Notes under the pieces: generated by a model
Seen by the model: the letters and a program-made list of their open reading frames with translations, nothing else
Database searches by the model: none
What the model was told of the DNA's origin: nothing
Origin: Pseudomonas parasichuanensis
GTDB taxonomy: Bacteria; Pseudomonadota; Gammaproteobacteria; Pseudomonadales; Pseudomonadaceae
Assembly (NCBI RefSeq): GCF_021601385.1
Contig: NZ_BQHO01000022.1
Location: forward strand, 41,727-105,726
Direction: 5' to 3'
DNA length: 64,000 nt
Part shown: positions 47,441 to 58,101 of the stretch, in pieces
How positions within the stretch are numbered: the first letter of the stretch is position 1
Layout of the letters: every line of letters starts with the position of its first letter
Position numbers and translations under genes: made by a program

Positions 47441-48435
47441 AAACCACCACCCTCGACACCCCGGGCGCCGTGCCCGCCCGCCGCAGCGGCAACTATTATG
47501 GCCTGGGCACCTACCTGGGCCTGGCCGGCGCCTTGCTGGCGATGATCCTGCTGTTCTCGTTGCTCAGCAGCCACTTCCTCTCCTACGCCACCTTCAGCAC
47601 CCTGGCCAACCAGATCCCCGACCTGATGGTGCTGGCGGTGGGCATGACCTTCGTGTTGATCATCGGCGGCATCGACCTGTCGGTGGGCTCGGTGCTGGCG
47701 CTGGCCGCCTCCACGGTCAGCGTGGCAATCCTCGGCTGGGGCTGGGGCGTGCTGCCCGCCGCCTTGCTCGGCATGGCCGTGGCGGCGCTGGCCGGCAGCA
47801 TCACCGGCAGCATTACCGTGGCCTGGCGCATCCCGTCGTTCATCGTTTCGCTGGGCGTGCTGGAGATGGCCCGGGGGCTGGCCTACCAGTTCACCGACTC
47901 GCGCACCGCCTACATCGGCGATGCCTTCGCCTGGTTCTCCAACCCTATCGCCTTCGGCATCTCGCCGGCCTTCATCATTGGCCTGCTGGTGATCGTGCTG
48001 GCCCAGCTGGTGCTGACCCGCACGGTGTTCGGCCGCTACCTGATCGGCATCGGCACCAACGAAGAGGCGGTGCGCCTGGCCGGTATCGACCCGCGCCCAT
48101 ACAAGATCCTGGTATTCGCCCTGATGGGCGTTCTTGCAGGCCTGGCCGCGCTGTTCCAGATTTCCCGCCTGGAGGCCGCCGACCCCAACGCCGGGGCCGG
48201 CCTGGAGTTGCAGGTGATCGCTGCCGTGGTGATCGGCGGCACCAGCCTGATGGGCGGGCGTGGCTCGGTCATCAGTACGTTCTTCGGGGTGCTGATCATC
48301 TCTGTGCTGGCCGCCGGCCTTGCGCAGATCGGCGCCTCGGAACCCACCAAACGCATCATCACCGGGGCGGTCATCGTCATCGCCGTGGTGCTCGACACTT
48401 ACCGTAGCCGGCGTGCGAACCGGCGGAACCGATAA
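47437..48435 (+). CDS. rbsC: Ribose ABC transporter, permease
   Basis: A 332-residue inner-membrane permease with about eight to ten helices. The family signature is LAVGMTFVLIIGGIDLSVGSVLALA (about residues 66-90), and the ATPase-coupling region IGIGTNEEAVRLAGIDPRPYKI lies near residue 205. It forms the membrane channel with RbsA. The start codon overlaps the rbsA stop (ATGA) and the stop is 3 nt before rbsR. Confidence 0.95.
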   Translation: MKTTTLDTPGAVPARRSGNYYGLGTYLGLAGALLAMILLFSLLSSHFLSYATFSTLANQIPDLMVLAVGMTFVLIIGGIDLSVGSVLALAASTVSVAILGWGWGVLPAALLGMAVAALAGSITGSITVAWRIPSFIVSLGVLEMARGLAYQFTDSRTAYIGDAFAWFSNPIAFGISPAFIIGLLVIVLAQLVLTRTVFGRYLIGIGTNEEAVRLAGIDPRPYKILVFALMGVLAGLAALFQISRLEAADPNAGAGLELQVIAAVVIGGTSLMGGRGSVISTFFGVLIISVLAAGLAQIGASEPTKRIITGAVIVIAVVLDTYRSRRANRRNR

Positions 48436-48438
48436 AAC

Positions 48439-49461
48439 ATGGCAACCATCAAAGATGTCGCGGCACTGGCGGGTATTTCCTACACCACCGTGTCCCATGT
48501 ACTGAACAAGACTCGCCCGGTCAGCGAGCACGTGCGCTTGAAAGTCGAGGCGGCGATCGCCGAACTCGACTACGTGCCCAGCGCCGTGGCCCGCTCGCTG
48601 AAAGCCCGCAGCACCGCCACCATCGGCCTGCTGGTACCCAACAGCGTCAACCCGTACTTCGCCGAGCTGGCCCGGGGCATCGAGGATGCCTGCGAGCGCA
48701 ACGGTTACTGCGTGATCCTGTGCAACTCCGACGATGACCCACAGAAACAGCGCAGCTACCTGCGCGTGCTGCTGGAAAAACGCATCGACGGCCTGATCGT
48801 TGCCTCGGTGGGCGAGGAGCGCGACTTGCTCGACAGCCTGGCCTGCGTGCGCACGCCGATGGTCATCGTCGACCGCGCGCTGGATGGCGTCGAGGCCGAC
48901 CTGGTGCGCATCGATCACGAGCACGGCGCCTACTTGGCCACCCGCCATCTGCTGGAGCTGGGCCATCGCGACATCGCCACCATCGCCGGCCCGGTGGACA
49001 CCGGTGTCAGCCAGCTGCGCCTGGCCGGTTTCCGCCGGGCCATGGCCGAGGCCGGGCTGCGCATTGCCGCCGGCCATGTACTGCACAGCGATTTCACCAG
49101 CCCCGGGGGCCATGCCGCCGCGGCGCGCCTGCTCGATGGCCAGCGGCCGACGGCGATCTTTGCCGGCAACGACATGATCGGCTTCGGTGTGCTGCGCGCC
49201 GCCGCCGAACGCAATATCAACGTGCCGGGCGAGCTGTCGGTGATCGGCTTCGACGACATCGAGCTGAGCCGCTATGTGTACCCGGCGCTGACCACCGTCG
49301 GCCAGTCGATCCGCGAGCTGGGCGACAGCGCGGCGGCGCTGCTGCTGTCGCGCATCGGCGCACCGAGCCGGGGGGCGGTGGAGCAGCGTATCGTCGCGCC
49401 GCGCATCGTCCTGCGCGAATCCACCGGGCCGCGCCCGGACCTGTTCAACGATTACCGTTAA
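48439..49461 (+). CDS. rbsR: Ribose operon repressor, LacI family
   Basis: A 340-residue repressor. The N-terminal helix-turn-helix and hinge read TIKDVAALAGISYTTVSHVLNKTRPVSEHVR (residues 3-33) and ARSLKARSTATIGLLVPN. The C-terminal periplasmic-binding-like effector domain follows. It should bind the palindrome at 44746-44757 and be released by ribose. Encoding the repressor inside the operon gives autoregulation. It begins 3 nt after rbsC and is followed by rbsK. Confidence 0.92.
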   Translation: MATIKDVAALAGISYTTVSHVLNKTRPVSEHVRLKVEAAIAELDYVPSAVARSLKARSTATIGLLVPNSVNPYFAELARGIEDACERNGYCVILCNSDDDPQKQRSYLRVLLEKRIDGLIVASVGEERDLLDSLACVRTPMVIVDRALDGVEADLVRIDHEHGAYLATRHLLELGHRDIATIAGPVDTGVSQLRLAGFRRAMAEAGLRIAAGHVLHSDFTSPGGHAAAARLLDGQRPTAIFAGNDMIGFGVLRAAAERNINVPGELSVIGFDDIELSRYVYPALTTVGQSIRELGDSAAALLLSRIGAPSRGAVEQRIVAPRIVLRESTGPRPDLFNDYR

Positions 49462-49470
49462 GGAATGCCC

Positions 49471-50379
49471 ATGGATGCCAAGGTGGTAGTGGTCGGCAGC
49501 CTCAACATGGACCTGGTGGCCCGTGCCCAGCGCCTGCCCCGCGGCGGTGAAACCCTGGCCGGTGACAGCTTCTTCACCGTGCCCGGCGGCAAGGGCGCCA
49601 ACCAGGCCGTGGCCGTTGCCCGGCTGGGCGCCAGCGTGGCGATGGTCGGCAATGTGGGTGACGATGCCTACGGCCAGCAGCTGCGCAAGGCGCTGGAAGT
49701 GGAAGGTGTCGACTGCCAGGGCGTCAGCATTTGCCCGGGGGTTTCCAGTGGCGTGGCGCTGATCGTGGTGGATGCCGCCAGCCAGAACGCCATCGTCATC
49801 ATTCCGGGTGGCAACGGCTTGCTCACCCCTGAGTCGGTGCAGCGCTTCGACGCGTTGCTGCAGCATGCCGAGGTGATCATCTGCCAGCTTGAAGTGCCCA
49901 CCGAGACTGTGGCCTGGACCCTGGCGCGCGGGCGCGAGCTGGGCAAGACCGTGATCCTCAACCCGGCGCCGGCCACCGGCCCGCTGCCGGCGGGCTGGTA
50001 CGCCGATATCGACTACCTGACCCCCAACGAGAGCGAGGCCGAGGCGCTGACCGGGGTAGCGGTGACCGACCTCGACAGTGCTCGCCGTGCCGGCGAACAG
50101 TTGATACAGCTGGGGGCAAGGAAGGTGATCGTCACCCTGGGTGCCCAGGGTGCATTGTTTGTCGACGGGCAGGGCGACAGGCATTTCCCCGTCGCGCCGG
50201 TCAAAGCGGTGGACACCACGGCGGCCGGAGACACCTTTATCGGTGGCTTCGCCGCCGGCCTGGCCCGTGGCCTTTCGCGCGAAGACGCAATCGTTTTCGG
50301 GCAGCGTGCCGCAGCGTTGTCGGTCACCCGCGTGGGGGCTCAGCCTTCGATTCCCTATTTGAAGGAGCTGGCGCCATGA
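49471..50379 (+). CDS. rbsK: Ribokinase
   Basis: A 302-residue PfkB-family kinase phosphorylating ribose at O5. Substrate-side motif: [31 protein letters not shown] (about residues 18-48). The ATP site and catalytic Asp are in [22 protein letters not shown] (about 246-267), where DTTAAGDTF is the PfkB signature 2. ATG 49471 is preferred over 49465 because AAGGA is correctly spaced for it. It overlaps rbsD by 4 nt (ATGA). Confidence 0.93.
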   Translation: MDAKVVVVGSLNMDLVARAQRLPRGGETLAGDSFFTVPGGKGANQAVAVARLGASVAMVGNVGDDAYGQQLRKALEVEGVDCQGVSICPGVSSGVALIVVDAASQNAIVIIPGGNGLLTPESVQRFDALLQHAEVIICQLEVPTETVAWTLARGRELGKTVILNPAPATGPLPAGWYADIDYLTPNESEAEALTGVAVTDLDSARRAGEQLIQLGARKVIVTLGAQGALFVDGQGDRHFPVAPVKAVDTTAAGDTFIGGFAAGLARGLSREDAIVFGQRAAALSVTRVGAQPSIPYLKELAP

Positions 50380-50780
50380 AGAAGACGCCGCTGCTGAACA
50401 TCGCCCTGTCACGGCTTATTGCCGGGCTGGGCCATGGCGACATTGTGGTGATCGGTGATGCCGGTTTGCCGGTGCCGCCAGGGGTAGAACTGATCGATCT
50501 GGCGCTGACGTCGGGGATTCCCGACTTCGCCAGTGTGCTGCGGGTGGTGTTGAGCGAGATGCAGGTGGAGCGGCATGTGCTGGCCGAGGAGATCTACCAG
50601 GCTGCGCCGCCGGCATTGGTTGAGGTTGAACGTTTGCGTGACGAGGGGCTGATCGGCCCGTGCCAGCAACTGAGCCATGCGGATTTCAAGGTGCTATGCC
50701 AGAAAGCCCGGGCTGTGGTGCGCACGGGTGAGTGCAAGCCTTACAGCAATATCGCCCTGGTGGCCGGCGTTACCTTCTGA
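50376..50780 (+). CDS. rbsD: D-ribose pyranase
   Basis: A 134-residue RbsD/FucU-family mutarotase that converts pyranose to the furanose form used by ribokinase. The family segments are [34 protein letters not shown] (residues 12-45; catalytic His21 and Asp29 region) and [20 protein letters not shown] at the C-terminus, with the conserved TGE and Tyr. It is the last gene of the rbs operon and is followed by a single REP. Confidence 0.95.
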   Translation: MKKTPLLNIALSRLIAGLGHGDIVVIGDAGLPVPPGVELIDLALTSGIPDFASVLRVVLSEMQVERHVLAEEIYQAAPPALVEVERLRDEGLIGPCQQLSHADFKVLCQKARAVVRTGECKPYSNIALVAGVTF

Positions 50781-50802
50781 AATCGATGCGCGACGGCTGC
50801 AC

Positions 50803-50847
50803 CTGTGGGAGCCGGCTTGCCGGCGAAAGGGCCGCAGGGCGGCCCCA
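50803..50847. repeat. Single REP unit, TGTGGGAGC class
   Basis: CTGTGGGAGCCGGCTTGCCG followed by GGGCCGCAGGGCGGCCCC. It lies just after rbsD and may serve as the operon's 3' end. Confidence 0.75.
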
Positions 50848-50881
50848 TTTCTGAATCCCCCCAAGCAACAAGGAGTGTTGA

Positions 50882-51891
50882 ATGTCTCTCAAACGCCTGC
50901 TCCAAGGAGCCGTGCTCATGTCTACGCTAACCGCTGCCACGCTGATGGCCGCCCCACGCGACCTGATCATCGACACCGACCCCGGCGCCGACGACGTGGT
51001 CGCCTGCTGCTGGCCATGGCATCCCCTGACGAGCTGAAGATCCGCGCCATCACCACGGTCGCCGGCAACGTGCGCCTGGACAAGACCTCGCGCAACGCCC
51101 GCCTGGCCCGTGAATGGGGTGGTCGTGAAGATATTCCGGTGTATGCCGGGGCAGGGCGGCCGTTGGTGCGCCCGCCAATCTACGCCGCCAATGTGCATGG
51201 TGAAGAAGGGCTGACCGGCGTGCAGGTGCATGAGCCGGGCAAGCCCATGGCCAAGGGCAACGCCGTGCAGTACCTGGTCGACACCCTGGGCGCCGCCGAG
51301 CCCCACAGCATCACCGTCGCCATGCTCGGCCCGCAGACCAACCTGGCCCTGGCGCTGATCCAGCAGCCGGACATCGCCAAGGGCATCAAGGAGGTGGTGG
51401 TGATGGGCGGCGCCCACTTCAATGGCGGCAACATCACCCCGGCGGCCGAGTTCAACCTGTATGCCGACCCGCACGCCGCCGAGGTGGTGCTGGCCAGTGG
51501 CGTCAAGCTCACGTACCTGCCGCTGGACGTCACCCACAAGCTGCTCACCAGCGAGGCGCGCCTCAAGCAACTGGCGGCGGTGAACAATCAGGCCAGCAAG
51601 CTAGTGGTGAATATCCTCAACGCCTACATCAAGTTCGACATGGACACCTACGGCATGCCTGGCGGCCCCGTGCACGATGCCAGCGTGATCGCCTACCTGC
51701 TCAAGCCCGAGCTGTTCAAGGGGCGTGACATCCACATGGTGGTCGACAGCCGTGAGGGCCCGACCTTTGGCCAGACCATCGCCGACTGGTACGGCGTGCT
51801 CAAACAGCCCGCCAATGTCACCTGGGTAGAGGAGGGCGACGCACAGGGCTTCTTTGACCTGCTCAGCGCACGCCTGGCTCGATTGAAATAG
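50882..51891 (+). pseudogene. Periplasmic nucleoside hydrolase with a one-base frameshift
   Basis: The reading starts MSLKRLLQGAVLMSTLTAAT with a signal peptide, then PRDLIIDTDPGADDVVA, the DTDPGxDD calcium and ribose site of inosine-uridine hydrolases. After GTC-GCC at about 51004 one C is missing, so the frame hits TGA 27 nt later at the end of CATCCCCTGACGAGCTGA. In the next frame the protein continues LLLAMASPDELKIRAITTVAGN to the end at 51891. All other motifs (MLGPQTNLALAL, VMGGAHFNGGNITPAAEFN) are intact. It would release ribose from nucleosides to feed the rbs operon. Either a recent mutation or a sequencing error. Confidence 0.85.
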
Positions 51892-52075
51892 CCGCCTGGG
51901 GCGCGTGGCGCTCCAGTACCTGCTCGATGAAGCTGCGCGCCGCTTCGCCGCCGCGGTCGCGCACCAGCAGGTCGATGGCAATCAGTACCAGTTCTTCGGG
52001 CGAACCCGGGCTATAGGCGCTCTGGCCTTCATCCCATTTGACCTTGATGTCGGCATCGATGCTGTGGTTGCTCAT
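51863..52075 (-). CDS. Small conserved hypothetical protein
   Basis: A 70-residue acidic protein starting MSNHSIDADIKVKWDEGQSA and containing SPEELVLIAIDLLVRDRGGEAARSFIEQVLERH, a helical stretch. It has no signal peptide and no cysteines. The function is unknown. Its 3' end overlaps the nucleoside hydrolase gene by 29 nt on the opposite strand. Confidence 0.6.
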   Translation of the reverse strand: MSNHSIDADIKVKWDEGQSAYSPGSPEELVLIAIDLLVRDRGGEAARSFIEQVLERHAPQAAISIEPGVR

Positions 52076-52363
52076 GTAGCGTTCTCGCTAGGGCCTGGGC
52101 TTGAGGGTCGAATACCGGGTCCTGGCGTTCGAGGGGGAGGCGTTGCGCGCTCCACTTCTAGCAGTAAATCATGCCTTGGCCACGATGGCCCTGCGACTTA
52201 GGCATAAGGGGCGCTTCAGGCCGAACCAGTGGTTCGGTGCAAAATCCCGTCACGATTGCCCTTCGCGTCTACGGCCGGGTTCAGGCAGAATCTTGCAGTT
52301 TTGCAACAATCAGTTTTAGGGGCTGTCGTACTGGACAGTTCCCACGATCGATTAGGAGGATTC

Positions 52364-52684
52364 ATGTTCCGTACCCGCGCTTCCCTGGTGACCCTGTTGC
52401 TGGCTACCGTTCTCGCAGGCTGCAGCACCGGTGGCACCACGGGTGGCACTGCCGCCCCTGCCACTCCGGCCGGCAACGATGGCCGCTGCGAAGCCAGTGG
52501 CGCCGATTTCACCGTCGGCAAGCCGGCTACCGCGGAGTTGCTCGAGCAAGCGCGCAAGGCCAGTGGCTCGCAGATGGCGCGCATCCTCAAACCCCACGAC
52601 ATGATCACCCTGGAGTATCGCTCCGAGCGCCTGAACCTGAATGTCGATGACAAAGGTGTGGTCACTCGCGTCAACTGCGGCTGA
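52364..52684 (+). CDS. I78-family peptidase inhibitor-like lipoprotein
   Basis: A 106-residue lipoprotein: signal sequence LVTLLLATVLAGC with the lipidated cysteine at residue 20. A Gly/Thr/Ala-rich linker follows, then a domain with CEASGADFTVGKPATAELLEQARKASG, RILKPHDMITLEYRSERLNLNVDDKGVVTRVNCG. The ending V-D-x-x-G-x-V-x-R-V-x-C-G is the proteinase inhibitor I78 signature, and two cysteines probably form a disulfide. It may protect the envelope from peptidases. TAGGAGGATTC before ATG 52364 fixes the start. A terminator at 52771 follows. Confidence 0.8.
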   Translation: MFRTRASLVTLLLATVLAGCSTGGTTGGTAAPATPAGNDGRCEASGADFTVGKPATAELLEQARKASGSQMARILKPHDMITLEYRSERLNLNVDDKGVVTRVNCG

Positions 52685-52770
52685 TGACAAGCGCGGGGCA
52701 AGCCACCCGGTGGGAGGGCTTACCCCGCGATGTGGGGCTGCAAAGGCGATGACGCCTTTTCGCGCCCAAT

Positions 52771-52800
52771 AAAAAACCCGCCACAAGTGGCGGGTTTTTT
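52771..52800. terminator. Bidirectional intrinsic terminator
   Basis: AAAAAACCCGCCAC-AA-GTGGCGGGTTTTTT. It serves both the I78-type gene (plus) and the cold-shock gene (minus). Confidence 0.93.
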
Positions 52801-52813
52801 ACAGCTATCCGAA

Positions 52814-53026
52814 TTACTCCGGACGAACCTGTGCAGCCTGCATGCCCTTCTGGCCGCGCTCGGCGACGAAGGAAACAGTCTGACCTTCTTTCAGGCTCTT
52901 GAAACCGTCGGTTTCGATGGCCTTGAAGTGTACGAACAGGTCGTCGCCGCCGCCTTGTGGGGTGATGAAGCCGAAGCCTTTCTCATCATTGAACCATTTG
53001 ACGGTGCCGGTTTGGCGATTGGACAT
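52814..53026 (-). CDS. Cold-shock domain protein, CspA family
   Basis: A 70-residue single CSD protein. RNP1 KGFGFI and RNP2 DLFVHF are visible within [19 protein letters not shown] (residues 5-23) and [11 protein letters not shown]. It binds single-stranded RNA/DNA and acts as an RNA chaperone. The start [12 protein letters not shown] at 53026 is the family norm, so the extension to 53047 was rejected. About 165 bases upstream of it are non-coding and may form the long 5' leader usual for such genes. Confidence 0.93.
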   Translation of the reverse strand: MSNRQTGTVKWFNDEKGFGFITPQGGGDDLFVHFKAIETDGFKSLKEGQTVSFVAERGQKGMQAAQVRPE

Positions 53027-53190
53027 GGGATGAATCTCCAGAAACATGATTTTTTTTCGAGGTGCGATGCGGCCAAGGCTACAGGTGCACCGGGAACATC
53101 ATAGTCTAATTCTGCGAATCAAGCGCCTATTACCTTCGCAGTATCTCGATAAAGCGCGAATGCAGCGGCTCCTGGTCGCAAAAAAAGCCG

Positions 53191-53493
53191 CTATTTAGGC
53201 TTGCAGGCGGCCTGTACGGTGGCCTGGGCACGGTGCATCAGCTTGGCGTCGACACCGTCCGAGCTGTCGAGGTCCTTGATCTCCTCGTCGGTAAAATTCT
53301 TTTTGATGGCCTGGGCGCCGCAGGTGCAGTGCTTGGTCGCCGTCGCGGCGTCGACGCCCTGCGCCTTGGCCGTTTCCTGGCACTGGGCCATGTAGTTTGT
53401 CTCCTTGCCCGCCGGGAAGTTGCCCGCAGTGGCAGCCAAGGGCAGCAGCAGGGCGCTAACGGCGCAGGCGGCCAGAAGGGAGGGAAGTCGCAT
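53191..53493 (-). CDS. Small periplasmic protein with conserved cysteines
   Basis: A 100-residue secreted protein: signal peptide LLAACAVSALLLPLAATAG, then a helical mature part with cysteines in MAQCQETAKAQG, TKHCTCGAQAI and QAACKPK. The C-x-C and flanking cysteines suggest a disulfide-stabilised fold. I do not recognise a named family, and function is unknown. It is divergent from thrS. Confidence 0.7.
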   Translation of the reverse strand: MRLPSLLAACAVSALLLPLAATAGNFPAGKETNYMAQCQETAKAQGVDAATATKHCTCGAQAIKKNFTDEEIKDLDSSDGVDAKLMHRAQATVQAACKPK

Positions 53494-53828
53494 AACCGGA
53501 TACTCCTTGGGTTAAGGTCTCATCAAGAGTAGGTTGCCTCAGAAGGTCTGATAGGAAATTTTCCGTACAAGTTCACCTGGCAGGCACGCTTCCCAAAATT
53601 TTCTGCCGACCCCTCTAGCCCCGTGCTAGCATGCCTCCCTTGCGGTATGCCTGTGGCAGCCGCATTTCTTTTTACACCTCCAGTCACTCTGGTTCGCCCC
53701 TGACCGGCCGAAAGGTCTCTGCCACTGTGAGGCAGGCTTTCCCGCGGGAAAGGCAGGGCGGATCTTGTACTGGCTCATCCCAACCCACGTGACCTTTGGT
53801 AGGGGTCACCACTAGGAGAGGAGGCGCC
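53494..53828 (+). promoter_or_regulatory. thrS leader region with two hairpins
   Basis: No gene is seen in these 335 bases. A perfect palindrome CTTTCCCGCGGGAAAG lies at 53737-53752. A second stem GTGACC-N9-GGTCAC at 53789-53809 ends 3 nt before AGGAGAGGAGG, the ribosome site of thrS. In E. coli, ThrRS represses its own translation by binding leader stems, so this arrangement could work likewise (inference). Confidence 0.4.
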
Positions 53829-55751
53829 ATGCCCGTTATTACTCTTCCCGATGGCAGTCAACGTACGTTCGACCAGCCGGTATCCGTAGCCGAAGTCGCC
53901 GCCTCGATCGGCGCCGGCCTGGCCAAGGCCACCTTGGCCGGCAAGGTCGACGGCAAGCTCGTCGATGCCTGCGACAAGATCGACCACGACGCCACCCTGC
54001 AGATCATCACCCCTAAAGATGCAGAGGGACTGGAGATCATCCGTCACTCGTGTGCCCACCTGATCGGCCACGCCGTGAAGCAGCTGTACCCGACCGCCAA
54101 GATGGTGATCGGCCCGGTGATCGATGAAGGCTTCTATTACGACATCGCCTACGAGCGTCCCTTCACCCCGGACGACCTCGCGGCGATCGAGAAGCGCATG
54201 CAGCAGCTGATCGACACCGACTACGACGTGGTCAAGAAAATGACCCCGCGTGCGGAAGTCATCGATGTGTTCACCAGCCGTGGCGAAGACTACAAGCTGC
54301 GCCTGGTCGAAGACATGCCGGATGAACAGGCCATGGGCCTGTACTACCACGAAGAATACGTCGACATGTGCCGCGGCCCGCATGTGCCGAACACCCGCTT
54401 CCTCAAAGCCTTCAAGCTGACCAAGCTGAGCGGCGCCTACTGGCGCGGCGATGCCAAGAATGAGCAGCTGCAGCGCGTGTACGGCACCGCCTGGGCCGAC
54501 AAGAAGCAGCTGGCAGCCTACATCCAGCGCATCGAAGAAGCCGAAAAACGCGACCACCGCAAGATCGGCAAGCAGCTCGACCTGTTCCACCTGCAGGAAG
54601 AAGCACCGGGCATGGTGTTCTGGCACGCCAACGGCTGGACCGTGTACCAGGTGCTCGAGCAGTACATGCGCAAGGTGCAGCGCGAGAACGGCTACCAGGA
54701 AATCAAGACCCCGCAAGTGGTCGACCGTATTCTCTGGGAGCGCTCCGGGCACTGGACCAACTACGCCGAGAACATGTTCACCACGGCCTCGGAAAGCCGC
54801 GACTACGCGGTAAAACCGATGAACTGCCCGTGCCACGTGCAGGTCTTCAACCAGGGCCTCAAATCCTACCGTGACCTGCCGCTGCGCCTGGCCGAGTTCG
54901 GCGCGTGCCACCGCAACGAGCCGTCCGGCGCGCTGCACGGCATCATGCGCGTGCGTGGCTTCGTGCAGGACGACGCGCACATCTTCTGCACCGAAGACCA
55001 GGTGAAGAAAGAAGCCGCCGACTTCATCAAGCTGACCCTGGACGTGTACAAGGACTTCGGCTTTACCGACGTCGCCATGAAGCTGTCGACCCGCCCGGCC
55101 AAGCGTGTGGGCTCCGAAGAGCTGTGGGATCGCGCCGAAGGCGCCCTGGCCGACGCCCTGAATGACTCGGGCCTGGAGTGGGAATACCAGCCGGGCGAGG
55201 GCGCCTTCTACGGCCCGAAGATCGAGTTCACCCTGCGTGACTGCCTCGGCCGTAACTGGCAGTGCGGCACCCTGCAGTACGACCCGAACCTGCCCGAGCG
55301 TCTGGATGCCAGCTACATCGCCGAAGATAACAGCCGCGTTCGCCCAGTGATGCTGCACCGCGCCATCCTTGGTTCGTTCGAGCGCTTCATCGGCATGCTG
55401 ATCGAGCACTATGCTGGCGTGTTCCCGGCGTGGCTGGCACCGACCCAAGCCGTGATCATGAACATCACCGACAAGCAGGCCGATTTCGCCCTCGAGGTCG
55501 AGAAATCTCTGAACGGTAGCGGTTTCCGTGCCAAGTCGGACTTGAGAAATGAGAAGATCGGCTTTAAAATCCGCGAGCATACTTTGCTCAAGGTCCCGTA
55601 CCTTTTGGTTATAGGGGATCGCGAAGTCGAAACGCAAACCGTCGCAGTGCGTACTCGCGAAGGTGCTGACCTGGGCTCCATGCCCGTCGCCCAGTTCGCT
55701 GAGCTGCTGAATCAGGCGGTTTCCCGGCGTGGTCGCCAAGAATCGGAGTAA
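53829..55751 (+). CDS. thrS: Threonine--tRNA ligase
   Basis: A 640-residue class II aminoacyl-tRNA synthetase. Order of domains: TGS ([20 protein letters not shown], residues 1-60), the editing domain with [16 protein letters not shown] (H-x-x-x-H, about 73-88) and [10 protein letters not shown]. The catalytic core has motif 2 [22 protein letters not shown] and zinc ligands [10 protein letters not shown], and the C-terminal anticodon domain follows. ATG 53829 follows AGGAGAGGAGG. The stop TAA overlaps infC's upstream ATG (TAATG). Confidence 0.97.
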   Translation: MPVITLPDGSQRTFDQPVSVAEVAASIGAGLAKATLAGKVDGKLVDACDKIDHDATLQIITPKDAEGLEIIRHSCAHLIGHAVKQLYPTAKMVIGPVIDEGFYYDIAYERPFTPDDLAAIEKRMQQLIDTDYDVVKKMTPRAEVIDVFTSRGEDYKLRLVEDMPDEQAMGLYYHEEYVDMCRGPHVPNTRFLKAFKLTKLSGAYWRGDAKNEQLQRVYGTAWADKKQLAAYIQRIEEAEKRDHRKIGKQLDLFHLQEEAPGMVFWHANGWTVYQVLEQYMRKVQRENGYQEIKTPQVVDRILWERSGHWTNYAENMFTTASESRDYAVKPMNCPCHVQVFNQGLKSYRDLPLRLAEFGACHRNEPSGALHGIMRVRGFVQDDAHIFCTEDQVKKEAADFIKLTLDVYKDFGFTDVAMKLSTRPAKRVGSEELWDRAEGALADALNDSGLEWEYQPGEGAFYGPKIEFTLRDCLGRNWQCGTLQYDPNLPERLDASYIAEDNSRVRPVMLHRAILGSFERFIGMLIEHYAGVFPAWLAPTQAVIMNITDKQADFALEVEKSLNGSGFRAKSDLRNEKIGFKIREHTLLKVPYLLVIGDREVETQTVAVRTREGADLGSMPVAQFAELLNQAVSRRGRQESE

Positions 55752-56302
55752 TGACTATTAAGCGTGAAATGAGAAACGATAAGCGTGCTGTACCGAAAGC
55801 CCCGATCAACGAGAATATCTCGGCCCGCGAGGTTCGGTTAATTGGCGCTGACGGCGAGCAGGTTGGCATCGTCTCGATTGATGAAGCGCTTCGTATCGCT
55901 GATGAAGCGAAGCTGGATCTGGTAGAGATCTCTGCAGACGCGGTCCCGCCTGTCTGCAAGGTCATGGACTACGGCAAGCACCTCTTCGAGAAGAAGAAGC
56001 AGGCCAACGAAGCCAAGAAAAACCAGAAGCAGATTCAGATTAAAGAAATCAAGTTTCGTCCAGGGACGGAGGATGGGGATTACCAGGTAAAACTACGCAA
56101 CCTGGTACGTTTCCTTACCGATGGGGACAAGGCCAAGATCTCTCTGAGATTCCGTGGCCGTGAGATGGCCCACCAGGAGCTGGGCATGGAGCTGTTGAAG
56201 CGGGTTGAAGCTGACCTCGCCGAATACGGCACCGTTGAGCAGCATCCGAAGATGGAAGGACGCCAGCTTATGATGGTCATCGCCCCCAAGAAAAAGAAGT
56301 AA
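55751..56302 (+). CDS. infC: Translation initiation factor IF-3
   Basis: A 183-codon frame encoding IF-3, which keeps 30S subunits free and checks start codons. The N-domain has [22 protein letters not shown] and the linker [14 protein letters not shown]. The C-domain has [25 protein letters not shown]. The start is uncertain. ATG 55751 overlaps the thrS stop and lies only 2 nt from GGAG (55745-55748). In-frame ATT at 55757 has ideal 8-nt spacing and matches the AUU start known for autoregulated infC. ATG 55769 is a third option. Confidence 0.93.
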   Translation: MTIKREMRNDKRAVPKAPINENISAREVRLIGADGEQVGIVSIDEALRIADEAKLDLVEISADAVPPVCKVMDYGKHLFEKKKQANEAKKNQKQIQIKEIKFRPGTEDGDYQVKLRNLVRFLTDGDKAKISLRFRGREMAHQELGMELLKRVEADLAEYGTVEQHPKMEGRQLMMVIAPKKKK

Positions 56303-56362
56303 TCTCCCGGGCACGGCAGGCCTGATGATTATGTGTAATTTTATCGAATGCGGAGTTCCAAC

Positions 56363-56557
56363 ATGCCAAAAATGAAAACCAAGAGCGGTGCTGCGAAGCG
56401 TTTCCTGAAAACCGCTTCCGGCTTCAAGCACAAGCACGCTTTCAAAAGCCACATCCTGACCAAAATGTCGACCAAGCGTAAGCGTCAACTGCGCGGTGCC
56501 AGCTTGCTGCACCCGTCTGACGTTGCAAAAGTCGAGCGCATGCTGCGCGTACGTTAA
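56363..56557 (+). CDS. rpmI: 50S ribosomal protein L35
   Basis: A 64-residue basic protein, [20 protein letters not shown] at the N-terminus and [14 protein letters not shown] at the C-terminus, standard for bacterial L35. GGAG precedes the ATG. It is part of infC-rpmI-rplT, where L20 usually represses translation of the rpmI-rplT message. Confidence 0.97.
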   Translation: MPKMKTKSGAAKRFLKTASGFKHKHAFKSHILTKMSTKRKRQLRGASLLHPSDVAKVERMLRVR

Positions 56558-56585
56558 TTTCGGTCAAAGATAGAGGAAGTTACTC

Positions 56586-56942
56586 ATGGCTCGTGTAAAG
56601 CGTGGCGTCATCGCTCGTAAGCGTCACAAGAAAATTCTGAAACTGGCTAAAGGCTACTACGGTGCACGTTCGCGCGTATTCCGTGTTGCCAAGCAGGCTG
56701 TCATCAAGGCAGGCCAATACGCCTACCGCGACCGTCGCCAGAAGAAGCGTCAGTTCCGCGCTCTGTGGATCGCTCGTATCAACGCCGGTGCACGCACCAA
56801 CGGCCTGTCCTACAGCCGTCTGATTGCTGGCCTGAAAAAAGCGTCGATCGAAATCGACCGCAAGGTTCTGGCTGACCTGGCAGTGAACGAAAAAGCGGCG
56901 TTTGCTGCAATTGTCGAGAAAGCTAAAGCCGTTCTGGCCTAA
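56586..56942 (+). CDS. rplT: 50S ribosomal protein L20
   Basis: A 118-residue RNA-binding protein of the large subunit, starting [20 protein letters not shown] with the long basic N-terminal helix and [26 protein letters not shown] in the globular domain. It assembles early on 23S rRNA and typically represses its own operon. AGAGGAAG precedes the ATG, 28 nt after rpmI. Confidence 0.97.
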   Translation: MARVKRGVIARKRHKKILKLAKGYYGARSRVFRVAKQAVIKAGQYAYRDRRQKKRQFRALWIARINAGARTNGLSYSRLIAGLKKASIEIDRKVLADLAVNEKAAFAAIVEKAKAVLA

Positions 56943-57000
56943 GTACCCACGACAATCATCCGTCGGCGCCCTGCGCCGTCGGGTGTAAAACGTCATCGAT

Positions 57001-58070
<1,070 letters not shown>

Positions 58071-58101
58071 GCCCAATCGACGCAAATTCTAGGAGAACAG
58101 C

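Noticed and set aside
47386-50412. A 1008-codon open frame on the minus strand opposite the rbs genes
   Set aside because: It is antisense to rbsC, rbsR and rbsK, with low-complexity His/Gln/Gly-rich content and no start signal. It is a shadow frame.
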